A stretch of DNA of 64,000 bases from an uncultured beta proteobacterium (GCA_903892315.1 CAITHY010000087.1:1-64000); one strand, 5' to 3'. Shown: positions 45,538 through 53,476, numbered from the stretch's first letter. The notes: generated by a model not told the origin, from the letters alone. A program made the numbers and translations.

Positions 45538-45625
45538 TCTTTTAATCCGTTGGTCGCGAGTTCGAATCTCGCCCGACCCACCAGTTATACAAAAGCCTCT
45601 AGAGAAATCTAGGGGCTTTTTCTTT
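45538..45625 (+). repeat. Attachment-type repeat att2 with terminator (88 bp)
   Basis: 88 bp identical to 53689-53776. The first 47 bp (45539-45585) are the tRNA-Lys 3' part. The rest is TTATACAAAAGCC plus a hairpin (45591-45620; AAAGCCTCTAGA/TCTAGGGGCTTT, loop GAAA, then T-rich), an intrinsic terminator. It separates segment 1 from the sulfur segment 2. No tRNA 5' half is present, so it is not a functional tRNA. Confidence 0.9.
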
Positions 45626-45641
45626 AAATCACTGAATAGAA

Positions 45642-45974
45642 TTACTGCGGTCTATCAGAGTCCTCTAATGGATAAGCATCTGCCACGTATGCTGGCCCCT
45701 TCATCAAAACAACAATATATGCACCGATAACGATGGTGAATAGAGCAATCCAATAACAAATCAAAGTAGCGATAACTAAGATATCAATAAATCCAGGGCT
45801 GCCAGAAATTCCCGTTGCCTGAGGTTGACTTGGGAAAAATCGAATCAGTATTGATGGCATCAAAATTGACAAAGAACCCATCAGCGTCCAGAAAGGTACC
45901 TGACGCAATATCCAACGCTCTCTACCTGGTGGAGCAGTTTTGTAGCCTGGTAACTTATTGAGTAGCTTACCCAT
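45642..45974 (-). CDS. Small membrane protein, unknown
   Basis: 110 residues from the ATG at 45974, which overlaps the preceding stop; a GTG at 45986 is an alternative. Two hydrophobic helices (about 26-46 and 68-92) flank a polar loop, and the C terminus is acidic. Family not recognised. It overlaps the DUF3149-like gene by 8 bp, so the two small membrane proteins are probably made together. Confidence 0.65.
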   Translation of the reverse strand: MGKLLNKLPGYKTAPPGRERWILRQVPFWTLMGSLSILMPSILIRFFPSQPQATGISGSPGFIDILVIATLICYWIALFTIVIGAYIVVLMKGPAYVADAYPLEDSDRPQ

Positions 45975-46092
45975 CAATCTGCGCACTCTTTTTCATAAAA
46001 AGTTTAATAAAGAATATAGCCATTCCAACCATAAAAAGAATGACGGCTAAACTCAGCTGACCCGCAAATGTTCCAAATAATTCCAATAACAT
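45967..46092 (-). CDS. DUF3149-like single-helix membrane protein (41 aa)
   Basis: A 41-residue frame beginning MLLELFGTFAGQLSLAVI. One membrane helix with ILFMVGMAIFFIKLF and a basic end match the DUF3149 pattern (LFs..GL-SL.VI.FMiGM..yFi..F). AGGGGGTG lies just before the ATG. It is too short for default gene callers. Its start is 58 bp from a perfect FNR-type box. Confidence 0.7.
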   Translation of the reverse strand: MLLELFGTFAGQLSLAVILFMVGMAIFFIKLFMKKSAQIDG

Positions 46093-46149
46093 ATTCACCC
46101 CCTAATAAATGGTTCACCTTCAATGTAGGCGATGTCTGGATTCAAGTAT

Positions 46150-46212
46150 TTGATTCAAATCAAACCATCCGAATAAGATTAGCGGGGATAATAAGTTCAT
46201 GATTTAGATCAA
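46150..46212. promoter_or_regulatory. Two FNR-type boxes upstream of trxC-ubiA
   Basis: 46150-46163 is TTGATTCAAATCAA, a perfect match to TTGAT-N4-ATCAA. 46199-46212 is ATGATTTAGATCAA, one mismatch. Both lie between the divergent DUF3149-like and thioredoxin genes. The regulator encoded 1.4 kb away has the FNR-type recognition helix. Confidence 0.7.
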
Positions 46213-46235
46213 TTTATAAAACGCGAAGGATAGCA

Positions 46236-46655
46236 ATGTTAATCAGATGCCCCAGCTGCTCTAAATTTAATAGACTTCCTCTTGATAGAGTTAACCAACA
46301 GCCTATTTGTGGCTCATGCAAAGCCAGCCTACTAGTGGGCCCAATTGATGCAGATCAAGCAAGCCTCCAAGAAATTCTCCACCAAAGCAAATTACCAGTA
46401 ATTGTTGATTTTTGGGCTCCATGGTGCGGTCCTTGCAAAATGTTTGCCCCAACGTTTCAGGCAAGCGCAAAGAAATATGGAGAAAAGATTCTCCATATCA
46501 AGGTCGACACAGAAGCCAATCCAGCGATCGGCCAACAATACAATATTCGATCAATTCCGACTTTGGCGATATTTAAACAAGGAGTAGAAATTCAAAGGAT
46601 TTCTGGCGCACTCCCTACTCAGCAATTAGAGAGTCTGGTAATAAATGCAATATGA
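46236..46655 (+). CDS. trxC: Thioredoxin 2 (TrxC-like), second copy
   Basis: 139 residues with the zinc ribbon CPSC...CGSC, active site WCGPC in VDFWAPWCGPCKMF, and the cis-Pro in RSIPTL. Paralogue of 38706-39131 with the same start MLIRCP. It overlaps the UbiA-like gene by 4 bp. Likely reduces sulfane- or disulfide-bearing partners in this sulfur segment; the partner is unproven. Confidence 0.92.
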   Translation: MLIRCPSCSKFNRLPLDRVNQQPICGSCKASLLVGPIDADQASLQEILHQSKLPVIVDFWAPWCGPCKMFAPTFQASAKKYGEKILHIKVDTEANPAIGQQYNIRSIPTLAIFKQGVEIQRISGALPTQQLESLVINAI

Positions 46656-47554
46656 AGTCTATTAACAATTACTTTTTAGCGACTAGACCTAGCTTTCTGA
46701 CGATCACCCTTTTAGGCTGCTTGATCGGCCTATTAAGCAGCCGCAATTTAAATCAACAGCATTGGGGCATTAATCTCATGGCCGTCGGAGTAGCGGTCTT
46801 TGCCCACGCCGCCGCTAATGTATTGAATGACTATTTTGACCATTTGAATGGTAGCGACTCCAATAACCTAGATCGCATCCCGCCGTTTACGGGAGGAAGC
46901 AGGTTTATTCAAGAGAAAACTTTTAAACCTAGGGAAATCTTTCAATTTGGATTATTGCTTCTGTTAGTTTCCATTTGTATTGGACTGTTCATCAGCTACC
47001 TAAGCACATGGACCCTGCTTCCAATTGGAATATTGTGCATCGCACTGGCATGGATGTACTCAGCACCGCCTTTTGAGCTCATGTCACACGGATTGCTAGG
47101 TGAGCTGGCCATAGCTTTATCTTGGTCTTTAATTGTGACTGGATTTGCAAGTCTGCAATCTAATAGCTTTGATGTTGCAGCAATTCCTATTGCGCTTGCC
47201 TACGGATTTATGGTGGCAAATATTTTATTTTTAAATCAGATTCCCGATATTAAGGCAGACAAAAGCTCTGGAAAAATGACGCTTGCCGCTCAATCTGCAC
47301 CAAAAAATTTATGGGTTTGGTATTTAGCGTTTCCAGCCGGTGCTTACGCGCTTCAAATAGTATCGTTTTGCTTTGGATCCACTGCTTACCGAACCTTAGT
47401 AACCGTCTTAATATCCCCTATATTCATTCAATGCGCTATCAAATTAAAAAATTTGGAGATAGATAAACGCCTCATGAGCACAATCATTCCACTTAATATA
47501 TTGGGCGTGCATCTATATGCTCTACTACTCTGCGCTGGCTTAATAAAGACCTAA
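46652..47554 (+). CDS. UbiA family prenyltransferase (MenA/UbiA-like)
   Basis: 300 residues, eight to nine membrane helices. The first Asp-rich motif is NVLNDYFDHLNGSDSNNLD and the second is NQIPDIKADKSSGKMTL, the prenyl-diphosphate/Mg2+ sites of UbiA enzymes. The pattern is nearer to MenA (1,4-dihydroxy-2-naphthoate) than to UbiA, but the aromatic acceptor cannot be fixed. It could provide a modified quinone for electron transfer. Translationally coupled to trxC. Converges with the FNR-like gene with a 4-bp overlap. Confidence 0.8.
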   Translation: MKSINNYFLATRPSFLTITLLGCLIGLLSSRNLNQQHWGINLMAVGVAVFAHAAANVLNDYFDHLNGSDSNNLDRIPPFTGGSRFIQEKTFKPREIFQFGLLLLLVSICIGLFISYLSTWTLLPIGILCIALAWMYSAPPFELMSHGLLGELAIALSWSLIVTGFASLQSNSFDVAAIPIALAYGFMVANILFLNQIPDIKADKSSGKMTLAAQSAPKNLWVWYLAFPAGAYALQIVSFCFGSTAYRTLVTVLISPIFIQCAIKLKNLEIDKRLMSTIIPLNILGVHLYALLLCAGLIKT

Positions 47555-48267
47555 AGACCTTTTTTAGAAAATTCTTCTAAGGCTTTTATGCTTGGAATTT
47601 GAACGCTCAATCTAGTGATATTGGAAATTAGACCCAGTTCAGCCATAGATGCTAGCGCTCGGCTAATAGTCTCAAACTTTACATCCATCATTAAACCCAT
47701 GTCTTCACGCTTAAATAGCGGTGCAATTGCCGATGATCCAGATTCTTTTGCTAACTTAAGGAAAAACCGCGCTAAACGAACTTCAATCCTACCCGTATTG
47801 ATTTCAGAGAACCATGATTCTGATTGAAGTAGAGCCTCTCCCCACTTTCGAACAATTTGCCTATGCAATCGCGGTGACTCTTCGCCTAATTCAGCAATAA
47901 TTTTCTTCGGAATTTTGCACATATGCGCATTTGTTAATGCAACAGCTGAGTGCTCATACCTCTCACCAAGTAACGCCTCCATCCCAAATAAGTTACCCGG
48001 CAACACAACTCTAACAATTCGCTCCGAAGCATCAGAGTTAATATGCAATATCTTTACATAGCCACTTCGCAATGTATATAACGATAAAGCTGGATCACCT
48101 TGAGCGTAAATCTCAGAATTTGCATCAAAACTAAAATCATCAATTGGACTGTGTATTTTTGAGAAATCCTCCTCATTTAATTCGGCAAATAAGGCCGAAT
48201 TTCTGATTGAGCAATTCTCACAATCGCTAAGACCTTGCCATGCATTTTTTACTTCAATTGTTTTCAT
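47551..48267 (-). CDS. CRP/FNR family transcriptional regulator
   Basis: 238 residues: a cNMP-binding-like sensor domain (about 25-150), a dimer helix and a C-terminal winged helix. The recognition helix reads FETISRALASM, with the E-x-x-S-R triad of FNR that reads TTGAT half-sites. The N terminus has C16 and C19, and there is C117, but the third N-terminal Cys of classical [4Fe-4S] FNR is absent, so an Fe-S sensor is uncertain. TTGAT-type boxes occur upstream of several genes in segments 1 and 2. Confidence 0.85.
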   Translation of the reverse strand: MKTIEVKNAWQGLSDCENCSIRNSALFAELNEEDFSKIHSPIDDFSFDANSEIYAQGDPALSLYTLRSGYVKILHINSDASERIVRVVLPGNLFGMEALLGERYEHSAVALTNAHMCKIPKKIIAELGEESPRLHRQIVRKWGEALLQSESWFSEINTGRIEVRLARFFLKLAKESGSSAIAPLFKREDMGLMMDVKFETISRALASMAELGLISNITRLSVQIPSIKALEEFSKKGL

Positions 48268-48360
48268 ATGGCCAATACTACAGGGATAGATAGAAGCTAA
48301 TTAGAAACTAATACATATTTAAAACTTAGTGCAATCTATTCTACCTACCCCCAAAGGGTT

Positions 48361-48585
48361 TTATTTATTGCAACGACCACCCTCACATGAAGAGCCGGTA
48401 CCACAGGTGTTGATTTTCAAGATTGGGTAGGCCGGGCAAAATCTAAATAAGCCGGTAGCAAGAGGAACAACCCCGATCCAGCCCCATACCCCAACTATTC
48501 CGCTAGCTGCCAAACCTATCAACACAAAGCCAACCAGCATACGCAAAATTCTATCTGTACCACCTACATTGCATTTCATATTCAA
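48361..48585 (-). CDS. DUF2892 (YgaP-type membrane) protein, second copy
   Basis: 74 residues, two membrane helices, with MLVGFVLIGLAASGIVGVWG and the LFRFCPAYPILKI block. A Cys-rich tail (CGTGSSCEGGRC) follows. Last gene of the seven-gene minus-strand operon, 9 bp after the ArsR-type gene. DUF2892 is the membrane anchor of YgaP rhodanese; here rhodanese and anchor are separate genes. Confidence 0.85.
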   Translation of the reverse strand: MNMKCNVGGTDRILRMLVGFVLIGLAASGIVGVWGWIGVVPLATGLFRFCPAYPILKINTCGTGSSCEGGRCNK

Positions 48586-48594
48586 ACTCCTTTT

Positions 48595-48912
48595 TTATTT
48601 ACTGCAGTAATTTCGATATAAGACACCCATCACTTCCAATGCCACATGATTGGATAGGGAATAATAGATTTGCTTTCCCTCTCTTCTTGTTTCAACAAGC
48701 TCCTCGTTTCTCAAGACAGTCAATTGCTGGGATAAGGTAGGCTGATGAATATCTAAACACTCCTCAAGCTCGCTAACGCACATCTCGCCCTGACTAATCT
48801 GACACAAAAGCATCATGCGATCCCTATTTGACAGAACTTTCATTAAACGACATGCATCATCTGCTGATGATTGCATCTTTTTGAGATTGATATTGTTTTT
48901 AACAACTGGCAT
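48595..48912 (-). CDS. ArsR family persulfide sensor, BigR/SqrR/YgaV-like
   Basis: 105 residues, winged helix with ECLDIHQPTLSQQLTVLRNE as the recognition region. Cys37 and Cys103 are 66 residues apart, the same spacing as the sensing pair of BigR (C42/C108) and SqrR (C41/C107), which form a tetrasulfide link on sulfide or persulfide exposure. C21, C45 and C52 are extra. Embedded in an operon of rhodanese, YeeE/YedE and DUF2892, the typical BigR/YgaV context. Predicted repressor of this operon. Confidence 0.85.
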   Translation of the reverse strand: MPVVKNNINLKKMQSSADDACRLMKVLSNRDRMMLLCQISQGEMCVSELEECLDIHQPTLSQQLTVLRNEELVETRREGKQIYYSLSNHVALEVMGVLYRNYCSK

Positions 48913-48921
48913 TAGATAACC

Positions 48922-49899
48922 TTAGTTCAGTGGTACGCCTACCAATGGACGGCCTTCAAGAGTCCAAAGATACAAGGAACCATCATACAACTTCGTCGAT
49001 TTATTACCCACTAGCTCAGACATAACAAACCAACCTCCAGCTGCCAAATGCCCAGTATTGCAGTACGCAATAGTTTGGCCTTTGGTATTGAGACCATTAG
49101 CTGACATCAAGGCATCATAGGTATTTTTTGACCAAAAGTACAAAGCGCCATTATTAGGTTTTGCCAGCAACTCAGGAGCCAACTCTTTTGAGCCTGCAAT
49201 ATGACCAAAGGTCAAAACGTCTGGACGCTTAGAAAGACCCAAATACTGCGCAGGCTGCCTTGCATCTAATAACTGTGGTTTACCACTTTTTGAGGCGGCC
49301 GCCACTTCATCGGAGCTGGCAATCAATTCCTTGCGAAAAGCTTTTGCAGACCAATTACCAACAGGCTTTTGACTATTGGCAGTTGTAAATTCACGGCCCT
49401 CACTCAACCAACCAGCAATACCGCCATCTAATACTGCAACTTGATCATCGCCATAAACTTTAAAAGTCCAATAAGTTCTCAATGCCTCATCAATATCTGA
49501 CATATCCTGACCAATTGGGACTAGAACGATGGGCTTATCTGAATTGACACCCAAAGATTGAACCAACTTCTCAAAGTCTGCCTTCTCGGGAATCAAAAAC
49601 TTAATCTTCTTGCCATCTACCGTACGCTCTGCACGCACTTTCTTGAAATCCAAAATGCTTGAGTTTGTGATGTGACCGCCCACCTCAACAAGAAACTTCT
49701 TACCTGTTTTTTTGTCAGTATCGAACTCTGGGCTTCTAAGATAACTCGCCAAGTCTGTTCTTACTTCGATCACCTGTACTTCGGATAGATTATTTGCTAA
49801 CCAATCCGCACTTACAACTGGGTCTGGCAAAGTAATTGCCTGAACCAAATTTACCAACCCTATCAATACAAAAGCTAACAACCACTGAATCTTTTTCAT
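48922..49899 (-). CDS. Exported two-domain rhodanese (sulfurtransferase), second copy
   Basis: 325 residues with a signal peptide (about 1-21) and two rhodanese domains. The active Cys is in YCNTGHLAAGG in the second. The ATG is preceded by AGGGGAG. Paralogue of 43622-44596. It lies 9 bp from the ArsR-type gene and 10 bp from the DUF6969 gene in one operon. Probable periplasmic handling of sulfane sulfur delivered by, or feeding, the YeeE/YedE permease. Confidence 0.9.
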   Translation of the reverse strand: MKKIQWLLAFVLIGLVNLVQAITLPDPVVSADWLANNLSEVQVIEVRTDLASYLRSPEFDTDKKTGKKFLVEVGGHITNSSILDFKKVRAERTVDGKKIKFLIPEKADFEKLVQSLGVNSDKPIVLVPIGQDMSDIDEALRTYWTFKVYGDDQVAVLDGGIAGWLSEGREFTTANSQKPVGNWSAKAFRKELIASSDEVAAASKSGKPQLLDARQPAQYLGLSKRPDVLTFGHIAGSKELAPELLAKPNNGALYFWSKNTYDALMSANGLNTKGQTIAYCNTGHLAAGGWFVMSELVGNKSTKLYDGSLYLWTLEGRPLVGVPLN

Positions 49900-49909
49900 C
49901 TTTACTCCC

Positions 49910-50536
49910 CTATGAATTTACAGCCAATAAATTTTCTGAAAGGCGTCCCATTAAATCTATCTTGCATTCACTCAGTACATGATGCCCCCTAGAATTCAAG
50001 ACATCTTCTCGGTGACCGAACCTAGTTACTAAAAGAGCAATTTCCTGGTCTCTTTCTTTAATCAATTCCTTAATTTCCGATTGAAATAGTTGCATCAGCG
50101 CACCAATCCAATTACTTACGGGAGCCATACGCCCTGTTACATTCATCTGAAATTCCACTACAGACTGCATAATCAAGTTTGAATCAGCCATCTCCTCGCC
50201 AGTTACCCACTGATTAGTAGTGAATAAGCGAACTGGCATGCCTTTTTGATCTAATGCAATTCCAACTAAATGATGAAAGCTTTTAGCATGGCGCTTGATG
50301 ACATGAAAGTGACCATGCTCTCCATTAGGCATTTCATCTGCAGAATGGGCGTGGTAATAGAGCTCATATCCACTTTGCTTATCAGCCAAATCATTATTTG
50401 GATAATGCTTCCACTCAATAAAATCTCTGGCTCCACATAACGCAGCCTCATTAAGCGTGCGGCCAGACTTGGCGTACTTCATCTGAATACTTGCCAACTC
50501 TTGAGCCGCCAACCAACGATTAGATTGCGTAAGCAT
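49910..50536 (-). CDS. DUF6969-like protein
   Basis: 208 residues, cytoplasmic, no signal peptide. FIEWKHYPNNDLADKQSGYELYYHAH, then GEHGHFHVIKR and VRLFTTNQWVTGEEM resemble DUF6969. The many conserved His residues (HAH, HGHFH, HHL) could bind metal. Function unknown. It is 8 bp from the NPCGP-peptide gene and 10 bp from the rhodanese gene, so it belongs to the sulfur operon. Confidence 0.7.
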   Translation of the reverse strand: MLTQSNRWLAAQELASIQMKYAKSGRTLNEAALCGARDFIEWKHYPNNDLADKQSGYELYYHAHSADEMPNGEHGHFHVIKRHAKSFHHLVGIALDQKGMPVRLFTTNQWVTGEEMADSNLIMQSVVEFQMNVTGRMAPVSNWIGALMQLFQSEIKELIKERDQEIALLVTRFGHREDVLNSRGHHVLSECKIDLMGRLSENLLAVNS

Positions 50537-50544
50537 TGAATTAA

Positions 50545-50778
50545 TTACTCTGCAGCTTTGCGCTTTTTAGGACCGCAAGGATTCGCAGGACCACATGGGT
50601 TGGCTGCTTTTTTCTTTGCAGGGCCACATGGATTTCCAGCTTCTTTTTTAGGGCCGCAAGGATTTTTCTGCTCGGAGCTTGGGGGATTGGCGGGAGCATC
50701 TGCTGCCTCAGCTAAAGGTGCCGCTGCCAAACCAGCCAAAGCCATTGCTAAAGACGCTACTGTCGATTTCTTAGACAT
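50545..50778 (-). CDS. Exported NPCGP-repeat peptide
   Basis: 77 residues from the ATG at 50778, with AAGGAG about 8 nt upstream. A signal peptide (about 1-25, ending AEAADA) is followed by four NPCGP repeats separated by Lys/Ala-rich linkers and a basic end. All four Cys are in the repeats. This looks like a small periplasmic metal- or sulfane-binding peptide; I know no characterised homologue. Its place between YeeE/YedE and DUF6969, 17 bp from the former's end, ties it to the sulfur operon. Confidence 0.8.
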   Translation of the reverse strand: MSKKSTVASLAMALAGLAAAPLAEAADAPANPPSSEQKNPCGPKKEAGNPCGPAKKKAANPCGPANPCGPKKRKAAE

Positions 50779-50795
50779 CAACTTCTCCTTCAAAA

Positions 50796-51365
50796 TTAAA
50801 CTAATGGACTGCTATCAGAGTGCTTGTACTTACTTTCCATCCAAGAACCCAATATAAATACTCCAACTGCTGCAACAACCATCACCACATCAATTAACAT
50901 GGCTGAGATATTGAAAGCATCTGGCAATGAATTTGCTTTTGCATACTCGCCAAGAGTGGTCAATGATTCAATGGCTGGGTAGATGCCTGCAAAGAGAACA
51001 GTTCCAAGCAATAATCCAATCAAAAAGATTGCCGCATCAATTCGGCCTGACATAAAGCCTACAACTGATGTACCGGGACAGTAGCCGCCAATGGCAAATC
51101 CAGCGCCAACTAACGCACCGCCAATTGCCGCAGCCCCCAAGAACGCGGGTGGCACAAACAATGTGCCGGCATCGACAATGCCCGCTTTTTCTAAAATCAA
51201 AAGACCAACTGATGCAAACACAATTGCTGTAAACATTACCTTAAATACAGACCAGTCAGTTAGGCGAAATTGTCCTGTTAATTTATTAGGGTTACCAAAA
51301 CCTGCTCGCTCAAGTACAAATCCAAATCCCATTCCCAAAAGAAGACCCGATAGAATCTCACTCAT
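50796..51365 (-). CDS. YeeE/YedE family permease half, C-terminal type
   Basis: 189 residues, about five helices. GFGFVLERAGFGNPNKLTGQFRLTDW carries the family motif, and GGALVGAGFAIGGYCPGTSVVG the conserved Cys-containing loop. YeeE/YedE proteins import thiosulfate or related sulfur species. Here the permease is split into two genes, as in PmpAB and bigR-linked systems. It starts 1 bp after its partner ends. Confidence 0.88.
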   Translation of the reverse strand: MSEILSGLLLGMGFGFVLERAGFGNPNKLTGQFRLTDWSVFKVMFTAIVFASVGLLILEKAGIVDAGTLFVPPAFLGAAAIGGALVGAGFAIGGYCPGTSVVGFMSGRIDAAIFLIGLLLGTVLFAGIYPAIESLTTLGEYAKANSLPDAFNISAMLIDVVMVVAAVGVFILGSWMESKYKHSDSSPLV

Positions 51366-51366
51366 C

Positions 51367-51894
51367 TCATTTCTCCTCTTTCATTAAGCGGCTTGCCAGC
51401 AAACCCACGGCAAAGAATGTAGCCAAAAAGGTAAATCCAGCTAAACTCAAAACTGCTGCGCCAGACAACCCAAGACCACTTGTACAGCCTGCTGCAACAC
51501 GGGCACCAAATCCGGCAAGCAATCCACCCAATAAAGCTGTAACAGGACGCTTAGCACCGCCTAAATATTTCTTTCCATCCAATTGAATATGAATGCGCTT
51601 TGCTAGAAATGCCGATAAGAGTGCGCCGATAGCGACACCAACTACCTGCCAAGTAATCCAAGCGCTCAGGGGCTTACCATCTTCAACCATGCCGCCCAAA
51701 TAATCATTTGCACTTGTTGCAGCCGGAATCGCATGCATCCCAATCCAGGCAGTTAATCTAGTAGTAAAGCCAGTCGCCCCAAGACCATGGCCAGTAATGA
51801 CAAAAGTTGCTAATAAAACTACTCCCAGCATGATTCCTGCAAGTAGTGGGTTCATATATTGCGCCGGCTTAGCCTGCCCACCGTTTTTGTCCAT
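51367..51894 (-). CDS. YeeE/YedE family permease half, N-terminal type
   Basis: 175 residues from the ATG at 51894, which has GAGGG upstream; an ATG at 51909 lacks a ribosome site. Four to five helices with ALLGGLLAGFGARVAAGCTSGLGLSG, the conserved Cys loop through which thiosulfate passes in YeeE. First gene of the operon that runs to 48361 through seven closely spaced genes. Divergent from the TsdA-like gene. Confidence 0.88.
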   Translation of the reverse strand: MDKNGGQAKPAQYMNPLLAGIMLGVVLLATFVITGHGLGATGFTTRLTAWIGMHAIPAATSANDYLGGMVEDGKPLSAWITWQVVGVAIGALLSAFLAKRIHIQLDGKKYLGGAKRPVTALLGGLLAGFGARVAAGCTSGLGLSGAAVLSLAGFTFLATFFAVGLLASRLMKEEK

Positions 51895-51909
51895 AGTAAT
51901 TACCCTCAT

Positions 51910-52087
51910 TTAAGGTTTAAATAATATATTAAGTTATATAATATTAAATAGGTCAATAAAGTCAAGTTTTAAAAGCAGTCAAACAAAAGTATTTGATCTA
52001 AATCATGTAAAAAACACTTTTCATGACATAGATCATGCTGCGTCAAGAGTTAATGACTAGAATTTTTAACCAATATTAGGGTTCCAT
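51910..52087. promoter_or_regulatory. Divergent control region of the sulfur operon and tsdA-like gene
   Basis: 51921-51948 is very AT-rich with imperfect dyad symmetry (AATAATATATTA...TTATATAATATT), the kind of site BigR-type repressors use. Two FNR-type boxes follow: 51993-52006 TTGATCTAAATCAT and 52023-52036 ATGACATAGATCAT, 52-95 bp upstream of the cytochrome start. Combined persulfide and redox control is suggested. Confidence 0.55.
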
Positions 52088-53050
52088 ATGAAATTCCATA
52101 AGCTTTTGCCAATAATCCTCATCGTTCCATTTTTTGCCATTGCGCAAACGGAAGATATTGGCAAAAAGTATGACGTCGATAGCCTACCTGATGATCACTA
52201 TGGTCGTTTAGCGCGCTATGGAAAACATTTATCCGAAAAAACATTTGAAGTTATTGGTCCAGAAGTTGCTGATAAAAAAATGCGTTATGCCGGCAATAAC
52301 TTAGCCTGTACTAACTGCCACCAAGAGGCTGCGACAAAAAAGTTTGCTATGCCATGGGTTGGCGCGCAAGCAACATTCCCCCAATATAGAGGTCGTGAAA
52401 ACGATGTCAGCACCATTGAAGAACGGGTCAATGGTTGCATGGAAAGAAGTATGAATGGAAAAGCCCTTCCATTTGATAGCCGAGAAATGAAAGCATTTGC
52501 TACCTACATTCACTTCTTATCTAAAGGTGTTCCAGTAGGCAGCGCTGTTGAGGGCCAAGGATTGCCAAAATATACTCCTCCAGATAGAGCATCGAATCCA
52601 GCATCTGGTGAGAAGGTATATGCTGAAAAGTGCGCAGCATGCCATGGTCAAGATGGCGCTGGGCTTAGGAACGGAAAAGTGGGTGAAGCAAAAGGTTATA
52701 CATTCCCACCTTTATGGGGCAAGGACACTTTTAATAATGGGGCTGGGATGAACCGTTTATTAACGGCTGCAGCATTCATCAAAACGAATATGCCCCTTGG
52801 CTCATCGCATGGTCAGTCTCTGCTATCTGACGAGCAGGCATATGACGTAGCTGGCTATATCCTAAGTAAGCCGCGTCCAGTCAAATCAAATTTAGATAAA
52901 GATTTTCCTGCTCGCTGGAATAAGCCAGTTGATGCAGCATTCCCCCCTTATGTAGATGGCGCTTCTGCCGAGCAACATAAGTACGGCCCATTCCAGCCAT
53001 TAATGGAAAATATGAAGCGATTAAAACCCGTTCTAGATAAAGGCATGTAG
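52088..53050 (+). CDS. tsdA: TsdA-like dihaem c-type cytochrome (thiosulfate dehydrogenase)
   Basis: 320 residues: a signal peptide (about 1-19), then two cytochrome c domains with CTNCH (74-78) and CAACH (182-186). EERVNGCMERSMNGKALPF holds Cys117 in the position of the unusual Cys haem ligand of TsdA. FPPLWGKDTFNNGAGM and NMPLGSSHGQSLLS are TsdA blocks. TsdA joins two thiosulfates to tetrathionate (or the reverse) in the periplasm. HiPIP, encoded next, is a plausible electron acceptor. A SoxA-like role is possible but the blocks favour TsdA. Confidence 0.85.
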   Translation: MKFHKLLPIILIVPFFAIAQTEDIGKKYDVDSLPDDHYGRLARYGKHLSEKTFEVIGPEVADKKMRYAGNNLACTNCHQEAATKKFAMPWVGAQATFPQYRGRENDVSTIEERVNGCMERSMNGKALPFDSREMKAFATYIHFLSKGVPVGSAVEGQGLPKYTPPDRASNPASGEKVYAEKCAACHGQDGAGLRNGKVGEAKGYTFPPLWGKDTFNNGAGMNRLLTAAAFIKTNMPLGSSHGQSLLSDEQAYDVAGYILSKPRPVKSNLDKDFPARWNKPVDAAFPPYVDGASAEQHKYGPFQPLMENMKRLKPVLDKGM

Positions 53051-53126
53051 AGTTATTACGAGATCAGGAATAATTTCGCAATTTTTATCAGAATTACTTT
53101 ATTTTTACACTTAACCTGGAGTCCAT

Positions 53127-53435
53127 ATGAAATCCACTCGTCGTCAATTTATGATTTTGTCCGCCGCTGGTGCTTGCACTTTGGCATTAAACGGCAAGGT
53201 TCAGGCTCAAGTCATGGTTGCTGAGACCGACACCCAAGCTGCTGCATTAGGCTACAAAGCAGATGCCTCTAAGGTAGATAAGGCGAAGAACGCCAAATAC
53301 GCTGCTGGTCAGCAATGTAGTAACTGCGCTTTATTCCAGGGAAAAGCTGATGCTGCTGCAGGTGGTTGCTCTTTGTTTGCCGGCAAACAAGTTTCTGGTA
53401 AAGGCTGGTGCTCTGCTTACGCAAAAAAAGCTTAA
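53127..53435 (+). CDS. High-potential iron-sulfur protein (HiPIP)
   Basis: 102 residues. A twin-arginine leader (STRRQFMILSAAGA) is cleaved near VQA. The mature part has the four-Cys HiPIP pattern CSNC...GGC...GWC with the ALF/SLF/SAY neighbours. HiPIPs carry single electrons in the periplasm between cytochromes and oxidases. It lies 76 bp after the TsdA-like gene on the same strand, suggesting an electron-transfer pair. Confidence 0.93.
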   Translation: MKSTRRQFMILSAAGACTLALNGKVQAQVMVAETDTQAAALGYKADASKVDKAKNAKYAAGQQCSNCALFQGKADAAAGGCSLFAGKQVSGKGWCSAYAKKA

Positions 53436-53446
53436 TTTTTAATACA

Positions 53447-53476
53447 AATAACAGGTCGCCAAAGCGGCTTGTTATT
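53447..53476 (+). terminator. Hairpin after the HiPIP gene
   Basis: An imperfect stem AATAACAGGTCGCC/GCGGCTTGTTATT with loop AAA, 11 bp past the stop. There is no strong U-tract, so rated moderate. Positions 53480-53685 hold no gene; a tRNA T-loop-like stretch at about 53585-53605 on the minus strand is too short to name. Confidence 0.5.

Noticed and set aside
45539..45585. Apparent second tRNA-Lys (also at 53690 and 54715)
   Set aside because: Only the 3' part is present; the acceptor 5' strand, D-arm and half of the anticodon stem are missing, so these are attachment repeats.
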